Source: JABLTI01 sp035528035 (lineage in GTDB: Archaea; Asgardarchaeota; Heimdallarchaeia; JABLTI01). Taken from it: a DNA stretch of 64,000 nt. The notes beneath the pieces were generated by a model. The model worked only from the letters and a program-made list of their open reading frames with translations, made no database searches and was not told where the DNA came from. This document shows, piece after piece, positions 39,301 through 47,937 of the stretch (positions are counted from its first letter, which is position 1; each line of letters begins with the position of its first letter). Position numbers and translations under genes: made by a program. The stretch covers positions 186,001 through 250,000 of the forward strand of contig DATKZI010000014.1 in assembly GCA_035528035.1 (NCBI GenBank), written 5' to 3'.

Positions 39301-41849
39301 GAATTTGATAATGGTGAATAGATGTCTATATCTGGTGCGCTTCTATCTCGAGTGATAAAGATTATACTTTTTCCAGTTTTTTCTAATTCATCAACACCAA
39401 CAATAGTTAAATTATAAAGACCATCTGAAGGCATATTTAGTAAATAGGTTTCTTCTTCTGGTGTTTGATTTTGCATCCAAATATTATTGACCCAAATACT
39501 ATAATGATCAAAATTATCATTTGGATCATAGCTCTCAAAGTGGACAATTATCGATGTATCACTTGTCATATAATTATTATCCGGTGAGATGATATGAACT
39601 TCAGGTGCTAAAGCTGTAAAACCTATTTGAACTGAATCGGAGCTATTTTTACCATTAACATCAAAAGCTATTACTTCTATTAAATTAGAAGATACAAAAA
39701 GAGGAACAAAATAACTAATTTGGCTTCCAGGTGTTCTACCAATAAAAGAACCTTCTACACTAATGTCAAAATGATGGATAGCTAGATCATCACTTGCCTC
39801 CCATTCAATATAAATTGAAGGTGAAGAAAAGGTTGAACCAGTCGTAGGTGATTGTATTGATATTTCTGGCGGATTTGTTCTACCAATAATCATTATTTGC
39901 CCGAAATTATCTCCAAGAACGATTTCATTTTCAGTATCTTGATCTATATCATAAACCAAAATTGAATTCCTTTTACCAGGACTTGAACCAATATCCCCAG
40001 ACCATTCAATTTGGTATGACAAAGAATTACTTCCACTGTCAGTGATATTTATAATATAGATGGTTCCATTACTTGCACCAAAAATCAACTCGTTATTTCC
40101 ATCTTGATCCAAATCAGCAACTGTAGCGCCTCCACCCGTTGCTGGTTTAGATACTCCATCATTTAAATTAATGGTTAATGGTGGAGTTGGATTTGCATAG
40201 GTATTTTTACCGAAAATTTTGAGATAATCCTTCCCTACGATAATTGTTTCAGTTTCAGCATCATTATCAACATCAGCAACAACAATAGTATGACCAAACC
40301 TATCTTCAGTTAAAGATGATGAGGTTGCTGGGAGATTATCACCAGTATCATCAATAGCTTTCGCTGCTGAACGATAAAAAACATAAAGACTTGTTGTTGA
40401 GAGTAAATCATTATTGGTGATTTGTCCCATAAGAAGTATTTCATTAATTGAATCATCATCGGGATCACCAACAGCTACAGCATGTATGCGACTAACTGCT
40501 TTTCCTCCTGAATAAACAGTAAATGGAGATCGTCTATCTTCAGTAAAACTGTCAGTTAGAGAAACATATTCAAGAATATTTACATAACCAGTTTGATCAC
40601 CAAAAACAAGTTCTGGTGTACCATAATTATTTGCATCCCCAATTGCAAGATAACCCATAAGATTACTTGTATGGGAATAAACATAGCTGGATGACAAGAA
40701 ATCATTACTTGTTGAGTTCCAAGATGAAAAACGTAATATTCTATTGTCTTCACCAGCAACATAAATTTCATCTTTACCATTGTTATTGAAATCATATGCA
40801 ACGATACTTTTCACTGCAAAAAGCTTTGATTGATGACTCGTTGTCCATGAAGTCCACTTTTGAGTTAATATACCATTGTTAAAGTCGTAAATAGCTAGAA
40901 GGTAATTTGAGTCTGTATCTGTTCTATTTGAGCTAACAATAAGCTCCAAATCACCATTCCCATCTATATCAGCTGTACCTAGAAAAACACCAAAATTTTC
41001 TCCAATTGCATCTGATTTTATGTTAGTATTCGTCTCAATTGCGTATTTTGTATAATAATTTCCCAATCCGATATCTTTACCGAAATAAATATCACCAAGG
41101 TAACCTCCATTTAAACGGATTTCTGATGGGTGAATACTTACATATGGCCATGTTATTTCTTCATCATTTCCCAGAAAATTCTCAAAAGCTTCAAATCCAA
41201 TACCTGATATTTTTCCTGGTCCTGAATTAATTATTGAAAAGGGTATTTTAAATTCATATTGATGATGATTTACTTGTTCAAAAAAGGAATTAGTAAAATC
41301 TATGTCCACAAGTATATTAGAAATAGGTAATGGTGTACCCACTGTTCCTGCTTCCATTTCTATCCAATTATTTTTTGTTGTGCTGAAATAACTTAATAAA
41401 ACAAATTGACCAGTAATATTTTCCTTATACGTTATTGCCCTATCAAAATTGGATAATAATCCATCATGATCCCTATCTAGATAAATCGCTGACCCCCAAA
41501 TAGATGATGGTAAGGAATCCTGATAGTTTGCCAAATCTAATGCAACATACAGATTGTTATCGTCATTTTGCAATAATATCTTACCAGCGAAACTTTCATC
41601 CTTATCATACATTGAATAAACAGCTGCAGCTGACCATTCTGTAAGTAGAGATGATGAATTAAAAACAATCTTCCCATCAATAGTAGGTGAAGTATCATTC
41701 CACAAAGAAAAAATTTCAATTGGTGATGCAGTCTTTGTATGACCAAAACCAGTTTTATATTTTAATTGGTTAACAGATAAAATTGTTGTTAAAATAACAA
41801 TTGCTATAATTAATGTACCAAATGAATTTATTTTTTTGCGAAATAACAT
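36318..41849 (-). CDS. Integrin-like surface receptor paralogue with longin-like domain and coiled cytosolic extension (receptor 2)
   Basis: 1843 residues, collinear with receptor 1: signal peptide, CBM9-like domain (APTIDG-type start), seven FG-GAP-like blades (LGTADIDGNGDLEL to LVYDIDQDTENEIV), about nine Ig-like domains, a membrane span at ~1505-1526 and a cytosolic longin/roadblock-like domain (~1535-1650). Unlike receptor 1, it continues with ~190 residues of charged, helical sequence, probably coiled coil, instead of a T/Q/N tail. The paralogues have therefore kept the outside and diverged at the inner end. The start has GAGG 10-13 nt upstream. Convergent arrangement (46 bp between stops) means separate promoters. 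Confidence 0.9.
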   Translation of the reverse strand: MLFRKKINSFGTLIIAIVILTTILSVNQLKYKTGFGHTKTASPIEIFSLWNDTSPTIDGKIVFNSSSLLTEWSAAAVYSMYDKDESFAGKILLQNDDNNLYVALDLANYQDSLPSSIWGSAIYLDRDHDGLLSNFDRAITYKENITGQFVLLSYFSTTKNNWIEMEAGTVGTPLPISNILVDIDFTNSFFEQVNHHQYEFKIPFSIINSGPGKISGIGFEAFENFLGNDEEITWPYVSIHPSEIRLNGGYLGDIYFGKDIGLGNYYTKYAIETNTNIKSDAIGENFGVFLGTADIDGNGDLELIVSSNRTDTDSNYLLAIYDFNNGILTQKWTSWTTSHQSKLFAVKSIVAYDFNNNGKDEIYVAGEDNRILRFSSWNSTSNDFLSSSYVYSHTSNLMGYLAIGDANNYGTPELVFGDQTGYVNILEYVSLTDSFTEDRRSPFTVYSGGKAVSRIHAVAVGDPDDDSINEILLMGQITNNDLLSTTSLYVFYRSAAKAIDDTGDNLPATSSSLTEDRFGHTIVVADVDNDAETETIIVGKDYLKIFGKNTYANPTPPLTINLNDGVSKPATGGGATVADLDQDGNNELIFGASNGTIYIINITDSGSNSLSYQIEWSGDIGSSPGKRNSILVYDIDQDTENEIVLGDNFGQIMIIGRTNPPEISIQSPTTGSTFSSPSIYIEWEASDDLAIHHFDISVEGSFIGRTPGSQISYFVPLFVSSNLIEVIAFDVNGKNSSDSVQIGFTALAPEVHIISPDNNYMTSDTSIIVHFESYDPNDNFDHYSIWVNNIWMQNQTPEEETYLLNMPSDGLYNLTIVGVDELEKTGKSIIFITRDRSAPDIDIYSPLSNSFTKSSEIVLHWTASDSLSGIDHFTIYRDDIYYSTTTSYLQTISLELDKKYKLEVFAYDTLGNMESSIIYVNRDTIKPNIAILSPSQDIITSSTTLNLIWDAFDNIGGAGIHHSEVIVNQLTKYSGTDESTTITLEEDGMKDILITTYDKAGNSETAFISVILDQNDPYVNIIYPMTGFTTGLDFITLCWESKDNGTGIANYELFIDGQSVENITDSTITCWLLPIPIDHISIISIKASDFVGRTFEDSITVQQTSTQPSIAIVNPLDFKSYFPDNQILIEWEIANIADLTGFSIYINGTLNDTIIDINARSYLLNLSVPIDQFPLYNISIVATTTNPSNSYMNFRWIVIDQTPPMVSILTPSNNSIILVQGTYIQWSGSDTGTGIAYYKILINAEQQMTCYVGRIYYYLTFNLGDGLYSITIEAYDFAGNKANSKIMLIVYILHPEFSTNLPEIYYTQTGEFQFDFSITNTRTGVKSYKIQIDNEDVLVGYSYPILITDPFSIIVNITESNYSDLTGDHILSISVIDAYSRESIITYTIIIDNEAPEILNSYIIDNQLITTTSFEFALNNEQPDLNYHTITVTITDNEAIAAVFLIISNNDYNQIYEMTRNVEARMQTSTYTLEFDISDLELGIYNITIQAIDLAGNIKELVLTLEVIPFEQIPWILQGLNLLYVSLGFVLLVILITLFSVAIRKPLQNRNWEDDLIAVFYVRVTGLTCVYVTYSRVELQDDQLIGGAMMAIQSLLEEIIGKNAKQGLTSLEIGTKGLLLYQGAFGFGALLVNNVKPKHKEQLIEFSKRFERVYSKPLQGAFHIDFNAFQGSERLVQEYFGQIKNGERSMMEEGLAAQLKNNKEVYVKSLETKEETDKELLELLKEKTPLEELMDSISKESKNQLMKIIEITPKTIISLAENRFDEVEKLAIDITTGLEILLKIERYNKDLNYLIQNMLNLMKEIYEALEFGKENNSIEMQSAIQNASKMWFEEIAEKWSNVK

Positions 41850-42074
41850 ATGCTCAACCCTCTATTTTTTATTTTCTAATCAAGTAATTGTATTAATTAC
41901 CCATTACTTTCTATTATATAAAATATGAATTTTAAGTTTAAAAAAGAAATGTTATTGACAAAATTCATTAAAATTATAATTACAATTAAAAAATTCTTGC
42001 CATAAGAGAAACATTATTACTGAAAAAGCTATTTAAGATAAATAAAAGTGATATGAAATTCTGGTGTTGGTTTA

Positions 42075-44240
42075 ATGTTTAAGGATATAAAATCATTGAA
42101 AAAAAATATTGAATCTTTAACAAATGCAGAAATCTTTACCAACATAAAGAATATAAGAAATAGTTTTGATATGAAATTTGATGTTAAGCATACAGAAGAA
42201 TTTGCTGATGTACTTTTTGCTATATTGAATTATTTTAGTGGGAAAGAGGATTATAATTCTGAAAGGATAATATTAAATCAGCTTTTTGAAATTTCTTGGT
42301 GGGCAGAAGAAGATAGCCTTATTATTGACTATTTAATAAGAGGTATCTCATTAGTTCTTATCGATAGCCGATCAACGAGAGGAAAAGATCGAACTGAATT
42401 ATTCAGTGATTTTGTTAATATTATTGCTCGTTTTCCCAATAATAAAAGGGTTTATGCTGCTATTTCTACAGCTGCTATTGAATTGATTAGATGGGGTAAG
42501 GATCAGGAGATTCTTGAAATACTAGATATTATCCAAAGCAAAGCTGCTATTTATCCTTTAGTCGAAGCTATTCAGCTTTTAGATGCTAAAACTTTTATGA
42601 ACACTTTATTCTATTTAGATGATCAAGATTGTAACACTATCAAGCATATTTATAATCAATTTAGTAGTTTTGCGATAAGTAATTTTGAAGAAGAAATTGA
42701 AGTAACAGATCATAAATTTAAAAGTATTATATTAGATGAAGAAGTCAATGAAATTTTACAGGAAGGAGCTATAAACGCTATAATTAATTTAGCTCGAATA
42801 AATAGAAAAGAAGAAGGTAAATGTAATGATTGTCTTTTATGTATTCGAAGAATCATTCAAGATTCAGAATATTTACTTCGAAAAAAGGGAGAAGATTTCT
42901 ATAGGGATATCAATCGTTTAAGTTATACCTTAGATCAATATCAGCTTTGGGATGAATTCATTGATATTAACTTAGTTGCTGAACTAAAGAAAGAACGTGA
43001 TAAGAATCAAATGTATGAAATTGCTCAAGGAAAATTATTAGCTATTATAAAAACTATGAGAATTGAGGAGTACGATTCCCTTAAAATTGGTCGAAGAGGT
43101 TTACGTTTAGCTTATGACTTGAATGATATAAATGATATTGAAAATATTGTAAAGGAATTACTAAATCAAAATACTCAATCCTTGAAATCGATTAATCTTG
43201 TAGAGGAAGTTGATGCAGTAATTGATTATGATACAAAATTAAAAGAACATTTGAGAGAAACAGGACAAATCCCTTCTGATAAAAGTACAGTTGATGAGCT
43301 ACAGGATCAAACAACCTTCAGTGATGATCTTACTTTAGCTGTAACTAAAGAAGAGAAAATTGCTGAACAAGTAAAATATCTTAAAGAACTTGAGATAAAA
43401 GATAATCAACATATGGAAAATCAAATTTTACATGCAAAAGCATTAATTTTAGCTGTTGCAATGCATGGATTCAGTAGTCCAATTCTAAATATTTCCCCCG
43501 ATGAGCTTGTTAAAGAATTATCTGAATTAATGGATAAAAAACTGGTTATGGAACTTGTTGACCCTCTTGTTCGTTCAGTAACATTACGAGCTGCACGTTT
43601 AGATGGAAAGGCTGTCAATATTTTACTAGAATTATTAAATAAAAAAGGGTTAAAATTTCTAGATAGTTACTATAAACAGTACAATTTCATTGATAATTTA
43701 ATCCGTTTAATAAGTTACCTTGGTCGTACAGGTCAAATAGAATTATTAACGAAAATTAAAAATGAACTCCAAAAAGCAAATCGATTGATTATGAAAAATG
43801 ATGATATACCTTTAAAAATTGCTAGAGCGATAAATGAAGGTATCTTGGCTTTCTCAGGAAAAGAAATAACTAAAAAAATCGAGTTAGTACATTTGAATAA
43901 AGAATTAGCTAAAATTAATTCATATAACATTGATTTACAATTAAAATACGTTGAAAGTATGAGTTTTATTCTTTTGGACCTAGAACACTTTGATTCGAAA
44001 GCAATAAGTCACCAAGTAGATGAATTAATTGATTTTGCTAAAATTTATAGCCAAAACCAGAAAATCGAAGAAAAAACTTCTATTGGTATTCTTTGGAGTA
44101 TGGCTATTATGAAAATATTTAAACAACAAAATAAAATTGATGAATATAAAAAAGAATTAAACACTTTTATTGCTTCTTATCCTAAAAGTGAATATTTGAA
44201 AGAGATACAAACAATAGCTGATAAAACACTTGGTAATTGA
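42075..44240 (+). CDS. Large alpha-helical cytosolic protein, possible alpha-solenoid
   Basis: 721 residues with no signal peptide, membrane span or cofactor motif. Almost the whole sequence looks helical in pairs (for example AIELIRWGKDQEILEILDII, AINAIINLARINR), suggesting an irregular HEAT/TPR-like solenoid. A single C-x2-C-x2-C-like cluster (CNDCLLC, ~residue 255) interrupts it. A charged, probably flexible linker lies at ~390-460. I recognise no family. It begins 225 bp from the divergent start of receptor 2, so a shared promoter region and a role as scaffold for the receptor are conceivable but unproven. Confidence 0.8.
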   Translation: MFKDIKSLKKNIESLTNAEIFTNIKNIRNSFDMKFDVKHTEEFADVLFAILNYFSGKEDYNSERIILNQLFEISWWAEEDSLIIDYLIRGISLVLIDSRSTRGKDRTELFSDFVNIIARFPNNKRVYAAISTAAIELIRWGKDQEILEILDIIQSKAAIYPLVEAIQLLDAKTFMNTLFYLDDQDCNTIKHIYNQFSSFAISNFEEEIEVTDHKFKSIILDEEVNEILQEGAINAIINLARINRKEEGKCNDCLLCIRRIIQDSEYLLRKKGEDFYRDINRLSYTLDQYQLWDEFIDINLVAELKKERDKNQMYEIAQGKLLAIIKTMRIEEYDSLKIGRRGLRLAYDLNDINDIENIVKELLNQNTQSLKSINLVEEVDAVIDYDTKLKEHLRETGQIPSDKSTVDELQDQTTFSDDLTLAVTKEEKIAEQVKYLKELEIKDNQHMENQILHAKALILAVAMHGFSSPILNISPDELVKELSELMDKKLVMELVDPLVRSVTLRAARLDGKAVNILLELLNKKGLKFLDSYYKQYNFIDNLIRLISYLGRTGQIELLTKIKNELQKANRLIMKNDDIPLKIARAINEGILAFSGKEITKKIELVHLNKELAKINSYNIDLQLKYVESMSFILLDLEHFDSKAISHQVDELIDFAKIYSQNQKIEEKTSIGILWSMAIMKIFKQQNKIDEYKKELNTFIASYPKSEYLKEIQTIADKTLGN

Positions 44241-44353
44241 TCTCTAAAAAATATGTAATGTTACTTTTTTTGAATTTAAAAAAACAATTTAGCAATTAAT
44301 ATCAATCCGACAAAAATCTAATTTATTAGATATTTGTTTAATCATTTTGATAG

Positions 44354-44640
44354 CTTTAAATACTTAGTAAACCCATTTCTTTTTAATTGCTGAGGGATTG
44401 GCGATAAGAGATAGTGTAATTGGAAGATGGGCTATACGCTTACCGGCAAATATTAATTGGATTACATCACACGGGGATAACCTTAGCTCTGTTTCTAAAG
44501 TAGCATGTAATTGCTCCGTCATAGGAAAAGAGAAAAAAGTTTTAAAAATCTGAGGGTGAGAACCAAATTCTGGTATTTAGGGTGGATTACCCACCCAACA
44601 ATACCTGAAAATGATTGTTATTGTTTGTATCAATAATTAT
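44354..44640 (+). ncRNA. Candidate structured non-coding RNA with its own TATA box
   Basis: The 619-bp gap 44241-44859 has no credible ORF. CTTTAAATA (44354-44362) is a TATA box that would start a transcript near 44385. From there the sequence is clearly less AT-rich than other gaps. It contains several hairpins: AGCA-TGTAAT-TGCT (about 44502-44515), ACCA-AATTC-TGGT (about 44562-44574) and GGGTGG-ATTAC-CCACCC (44580-44596). CTGAGGG occurs twice (44390 and 44550). A last stem TTATTG/CAATAA near 44618-44636 could end it. I could not match it to SRP RNA, RNase P RNA, tRNA or a known riboswitch. The sat promoter (AAATTATAAT, about 44813) is separate. Confidence 0.45.
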
Positions 44641-44859
44641 TTAATGAAACGCAAATTCTTTTTTTCTACTCGAGTTTTGTAAATCTTGCATAAACTTATT
44701 AATCACGAGGATTAATTATACCAGTTGGTTTGGAAATAAAATCAATAGCGGATTTTATTTTAGGACTCTAAAAAAGCCAACAAGTATCGATTACTACCTA
44801 TATTAAGTGATAAATTATAATCAACAGTACTAAATAATGGTAAACTGGAGATACATAAA

Positions 44860-46014
44860 ATGATTCCTGCTCATGGTGGCAAGTTAATTAACAAAATAGT
44901 TTCAGAAAATAAAAGAGAACGTATCCTCAATGAATATAAAGAAATGGTTTCTCTTGAAATTAATGATGAAGTAGTTGAGGATGTTAATAATATCTCATAT
45001 GGTGTTTTTAGCCCACTAGAAGGCTTCATGGGTGAAGCAGATGTCGATTCTATCATTAAGAATGATCGAATGGTAAATGATTTACCATGGACAATACCAA
45101 TAACTTTCGATGTTTCTAAAGAAACTGCTGAGAAATACAAGATTGGTGATGAAATAGCATTATTAAATGGTGACCAGGAAATAATAGGCGTTTTTCAATT
45201 AGAAGAAAAATTTCCTTATAAGAAAAAAGAGATTGCTCAAAGTGTTTTCCAAACATTAGATAATAATCATCCCGGAGTAGCTAAAGTTATGAACTCTAAC
45301 GATACTCTACTTGCTGGTAAAATTGATTTAGTTAATACGATCATTAAAGAATTTAAAGAATATACAAAATATCCTGCTGAAACTCGTGAAATGTTTAAAC
45401 AAAACGGTTGGAAAACAGTTGTTGGTTTTCAAACTAGAAATGTTCCTCATTTAGGTCATGAATATGTTCAAAAATCAGCTTTAACATTAGTTGATGGGTT
45501 GTTTGTTAATCCAATAATTGGTAAAAAGAAAGTCGATGATTTCTTAGATGAAGTTATATTAGGCTCATATAACGTTTTAATGGAACACTATTACCGAAAA
45601 GACAAGAGCATGATGGCTATATTAAGAACCCGGATGCGATATGGGGGACCTAAAGAAGCAATATTCCATGCTATTATGCGCAAGAATTTTGGTTGCAGTC
45701 ATTTTATTGTTGGAAGAGACCATGCTGGTGTTGGTAAATATTATGGTCCTTTTGATGCCCATAAAATCTTTGAGAATTTCCCCGATCTTGAAATTCAACC
45801 CATTTGTTTCAGTTCTTTCTTTATTTGCAAGAAATGCACGGGTGTTGTTAATGATAATATTTGTCCCCACGAAGGTACTGATCATCAAATAAATATTAGC
45901 GGTAGTAAGATCCGTCAAATGATTATTGATAAACAATTAGATGGATTGAATGAATACATGCGACCAGAGGTTGCTCAATATTTGATTGAACAAAAGGAAT
46001 TATTTGTTAAATAA
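44860..46014 (+). CDS. sat: Sulfate adenylyltransferase (ATP sulfurylase)
   Basis: 384 residues, archaeal/bacterial single-domain type. Active-site motifs: QTRNVPHLGHEY (191-202), GRDHAGVGKYYGPFD (~287-301) and ISGSKIRQM near the C-terminus. CKKC ... CPH (~325-340) is the zinc site found in many Sat proteins. It makes adenosine 5'-phosphosulfate from ATP and sulfate. GGAG lies 8 nt before the ATG. The adjoining cysC and the sulfotransferases show that the product goes to PAPS and sulfation, not to dissimilatory reduction; no apr or dsr genes are present. Confidence 0.96.
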   Translation: MIPAHGGKLINKIVSENKRERILNEYKEMVSLEINDEVVEDVNNISYGVFSPLEGFMGEADVDSIIKNDRMVNDLPWTIPITFDVSKETAEKYKIGDEIALLNGDQEIIGVFQLEEKFPYKKKEIAQSVFQTLDNNHPGVAKVMNSNDTLLAGKIDLVNTIIKEFKEYTKYPAETREMFKQNGWKTVVGFQTRNVPHLGHEYVQKSALTLVDGLFVNPIIGKKKVDDFLDEVILGSYNVLMEHYYRKDKSMMAILRTRMRYGGPKEAIFHAIMRKNFGCSHFIVGRDHAGVGKYYGPFDAHKIFENFPDLEIQPICFSSFFICKKCTGVVNDNICPHEGTDHQINISGSKIRQMIIDKQLDGLNEYMRPEVAQYLIEQKELFVK

Positions 46015-46031
46015 AAAGGATTGATTAAATT

Positions 46032-46583
46032 ATGAAAGAACCCGGTTTTTGTGTCTGGTTTACAGGTTTATCAGGTTCAGGTAAAACGACTATTGCGATT
46101 GCCTTGGAAAAGGAACTCCTACAAAGAGATCTTAGAGTTCAAAGACTTGATGGTGATATTGTTCGTGAATCACTTACTAAAGATTTAGGATTCTCTGAAG
46201 AAGATCGCAAAAAAAACATTGAACGAGTTACTTTTGTTACACGGTTATTAGCAAAACATGGAGTGGCAACTCTCGTTTCTTTTATCTCCCCATATATATC
46301 TTCTCGAGATAATGCTCGAAATGAAGTCACCAAAGAAAAGGCTAAATTTATTGAAGTTTTTGTTAAAGCATCTGTCGACGAATGTGCAAAACGTGACATC
46401 AAAGGATTATATAAATTAGCTTTTGAAGGTAAGATCAAGGACTTCACTGGAGTTAGTCACCCATATGAAGAGCCACTAAAACCAGAAATCGTTTGCAATA
46501 CTGAATGTGAAACCGTTGAGGAAAGTGTTCAAATTATCCTTAATTATCTTGAAAAAGAGAAACTTATACCTGGATTAAGTTAG
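46032..46583 (+). CDS. cysC: Adenylylsulfate kinase (APS kinase)
   Basis: 183 residues, standard length. The P-loop is GLSGSGKTT (12-20), followed by RLDGDIVRESLTKDLGFSEEDRKKNI (DGD and the APS-binding stretch, ~38-64, cited in part), then SFISPY and a C-terminal lid KDFTGVSHPYEEP. It phosphorylates APS to 3'-phosphoadenylyl sulfate (PAPS), the donor for the sulfotransferases that follow. Only 17 bp separate it from sat, so the two form an operon, and a weak stem plus T-tract follows. Confidence 0.96.
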   Translation: MKEPGFCVWFTGLSGSGKTTIAIALEKELLQRDLRVQRLDGDIVRESLTKDLGFSEEDRKKNIERVTFVTRLLAKHGVATLVSFISPYISSRDNARNEVTKEKAKFIEVFVKASVDECAKRDIKGLYKLAFEGKIKDFTGVSHPYEEPLKPEIVCNTECETVEESVQIILNYLEKEKLIPGLS

Positions 46584-46618
46584 AAATTTAGATTTTTCTA
46601 ATTTTTCCCCCTTTTTTT
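46580..46618 (+). terminator. Weak hairpin and T-tracts after cysC
   Basis: TTAGAAA (46580-46586) and TTTCTAA (46595-46601) pair across an 8-nt loop and are followed by TTTTTCCCCCTTTTTTT. It probably ends the sat-cysC transcript. Confidence 0.5.
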
Positions 46619-46703
46619 ATCATTTTATCAAAAGAGATTTATTCTACAATTACGATTATTCATTGGTTTTGGCAAAAACTAATTTATTCTGAGGCTCATC
46701 AAA

Positions 46704-47825
46704 ATGAAGAAACATTGGATAATTAATAGATGTCCTTTGGCAGGGGCATCAACTAGTAATATTTGGAGATTATTATTTCAAAATAAATTTCGTGTTCATC
46801 CGAAATATTGGCCAAGATTGGGTTATTCTATGCTTTTAAGCTCCATTACTACACCATTAAGGATCGTAGAGAGATTAAGATTTAAAAGAAAGGTTAAAAA
46901 ATCACAACTTGAACAAGATCCCATCTTCATTATTGGTCATTGGCGTAGTGGGACAACTTTTCTTCATTATCTTTTCGCTCAAGATACAAGTAAAGGTTTA
47001 GTGTCAAATATAGAAGTCTATGCACCAAATTTCTTTCTTGCTTTCCCAAAATTCACTAGAAAATTAATTGTTGGGTCATTACCTGAAACTCGTCCCATGG
47101 ATGATATAAAAATCAGCGCAGATTTACCTGGTGAAGAAGAACACTCTTTAGGAGCAATTGATAAATATGGGTTCTTTCACAGTATGATTTTCCCAAGAAA
47201 TTTCAAAACATATTCTTCATACAAATCTTTTGATAATGCTAAACCCAAAGACTTAGAACGTTGGAAGAAGAGATATGAATTTTTCATCAAAAAAGTTGCT
47301 TATAAGAATAAAGGTAAAAGAATGTTACTCAAAAATCCTGCAAATACCTATCGAGTAAAACATCTCATTAAGATGTATCCGAATGCAAAATTTATACATC
47401 TTTATCGAAATCCATACGAAGTTTATGCATCAACAATAAAATTCCATAATGATACATGTGAAGTTTTTTCACTTCAAACTTGGAATATGGATCAGCTTAA
47501 GAAAAATATCATTGATATTTACAAGGAACTTTATGTTAATTGGGATGAAAAAATCAAAGATGTTCCCAAGGAGAATTGGGTTGATATCAAATATGAGGAT
47601 TTCATAAAACAACCTTTTGAAACTATTAAGAAAATTTATTCTGACCTTAAATTAACTGATTGCGAGGAATCTCAAGAAAGAATTCAAGCTTATCTAGATT
47701 CTGAAAAGGATTACAAGCCAAGAGAATACACTCTTACTGATGAGTTAATCACTCAAGTAAATGAGAATTGCGACCATATTCTCAAACGATTTGGGTATGA
47801 AAAACTTCAACCTTCAGGCAGTTAA
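46704..47825 (+). CDS. PAPS-dependent sulfotransferase, paralogue 1
   Basis: 373 residues. The 5'-phosphosulfate loop is IIGHWRSGTTFLHYL (76-90) and the 3'-phosphate site is FIHLYRNPYEVYAST (~residues 230-244), with a downstream KYEDFIKQPFE. This is the Sulfotransfer_3-type pattern, usual for small-molecule, lipid or glycan acceptors. Residues 40-56 are moderately hydrophobic, possibly a membrane-facing helix, but there is no classical anchor, so it is probably cytosolic or peripheral. GAGG precedes the ATG. It sits downstream of the PAPS-making genes and is followed by a closely similar second copy. Confidence 0.93.
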   Translation: MKKHWIINRCPLAGASTSNIWRLLFQNKFRVHPKYWPRLGYSMLLSSITTPLRIVERLRFKRKVKKSQLEQDPIFIIGHWRSGTTFLHYLFAQDTSKGLVSNIEVYAPNFFLAFPKFTRKLIVGSLPETRPMDDIKISADLPGEEEHSLGAIDKYGFFHSMIFPRNFKTYSSYKSFDNAKPKDLERWKKRYEFFIKKVAYKNKGKRMLLKNPANTYRVKHLIKMYPNAKFIHLYRNPYEVYASTIKFHNDTCEVFSLQTWNMDQLKKNIIDIYKELYVNWDEKIKDVPKENWVDIKYEDFIKQPFETIKKIYSDLKLTDCEESQERIQAYLDSEKDYKPREYTLTDELITQVNENCDHILKRFGYEKLQPSGS

Positions 47826-47852
47826 TTTGCTGCCTTTACGCTCTTTTTTTTT
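47816..47852 (+). terminator. Hairpin plus T-tract after sulfotransferase 1
   Basis: AGGCAG (47816-47821) and CTGCCT (47830-47835) form a stem overlapping the stop codon, followed by TTACGCTCTTTTTTTTT. It suggests that the two sulfotransferases are separate transcripts. Confidence 0.65.
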
Positions 47853-47937
47853 AAAAGGATAAAATTAATATTAGCTATTGACTTTGAAATATTAATTTGG
47901 CATTCAACCTTTACGGTAATTTAAAGGTGGACTCATA

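Noticed and set aside
44385..44640. RNase P RNA, SRP RNA, 5S rRNA, tRNA or riboswitch
   Set aside because: The key conserved stretches of each (for example GGAAAGUCC for RNase P, the GGAAG-AGCA loop for SRP, CCGAAC for 5S, the T-arm GGTTCRA for tRNA) are missing, so the RNA is left unnamed.
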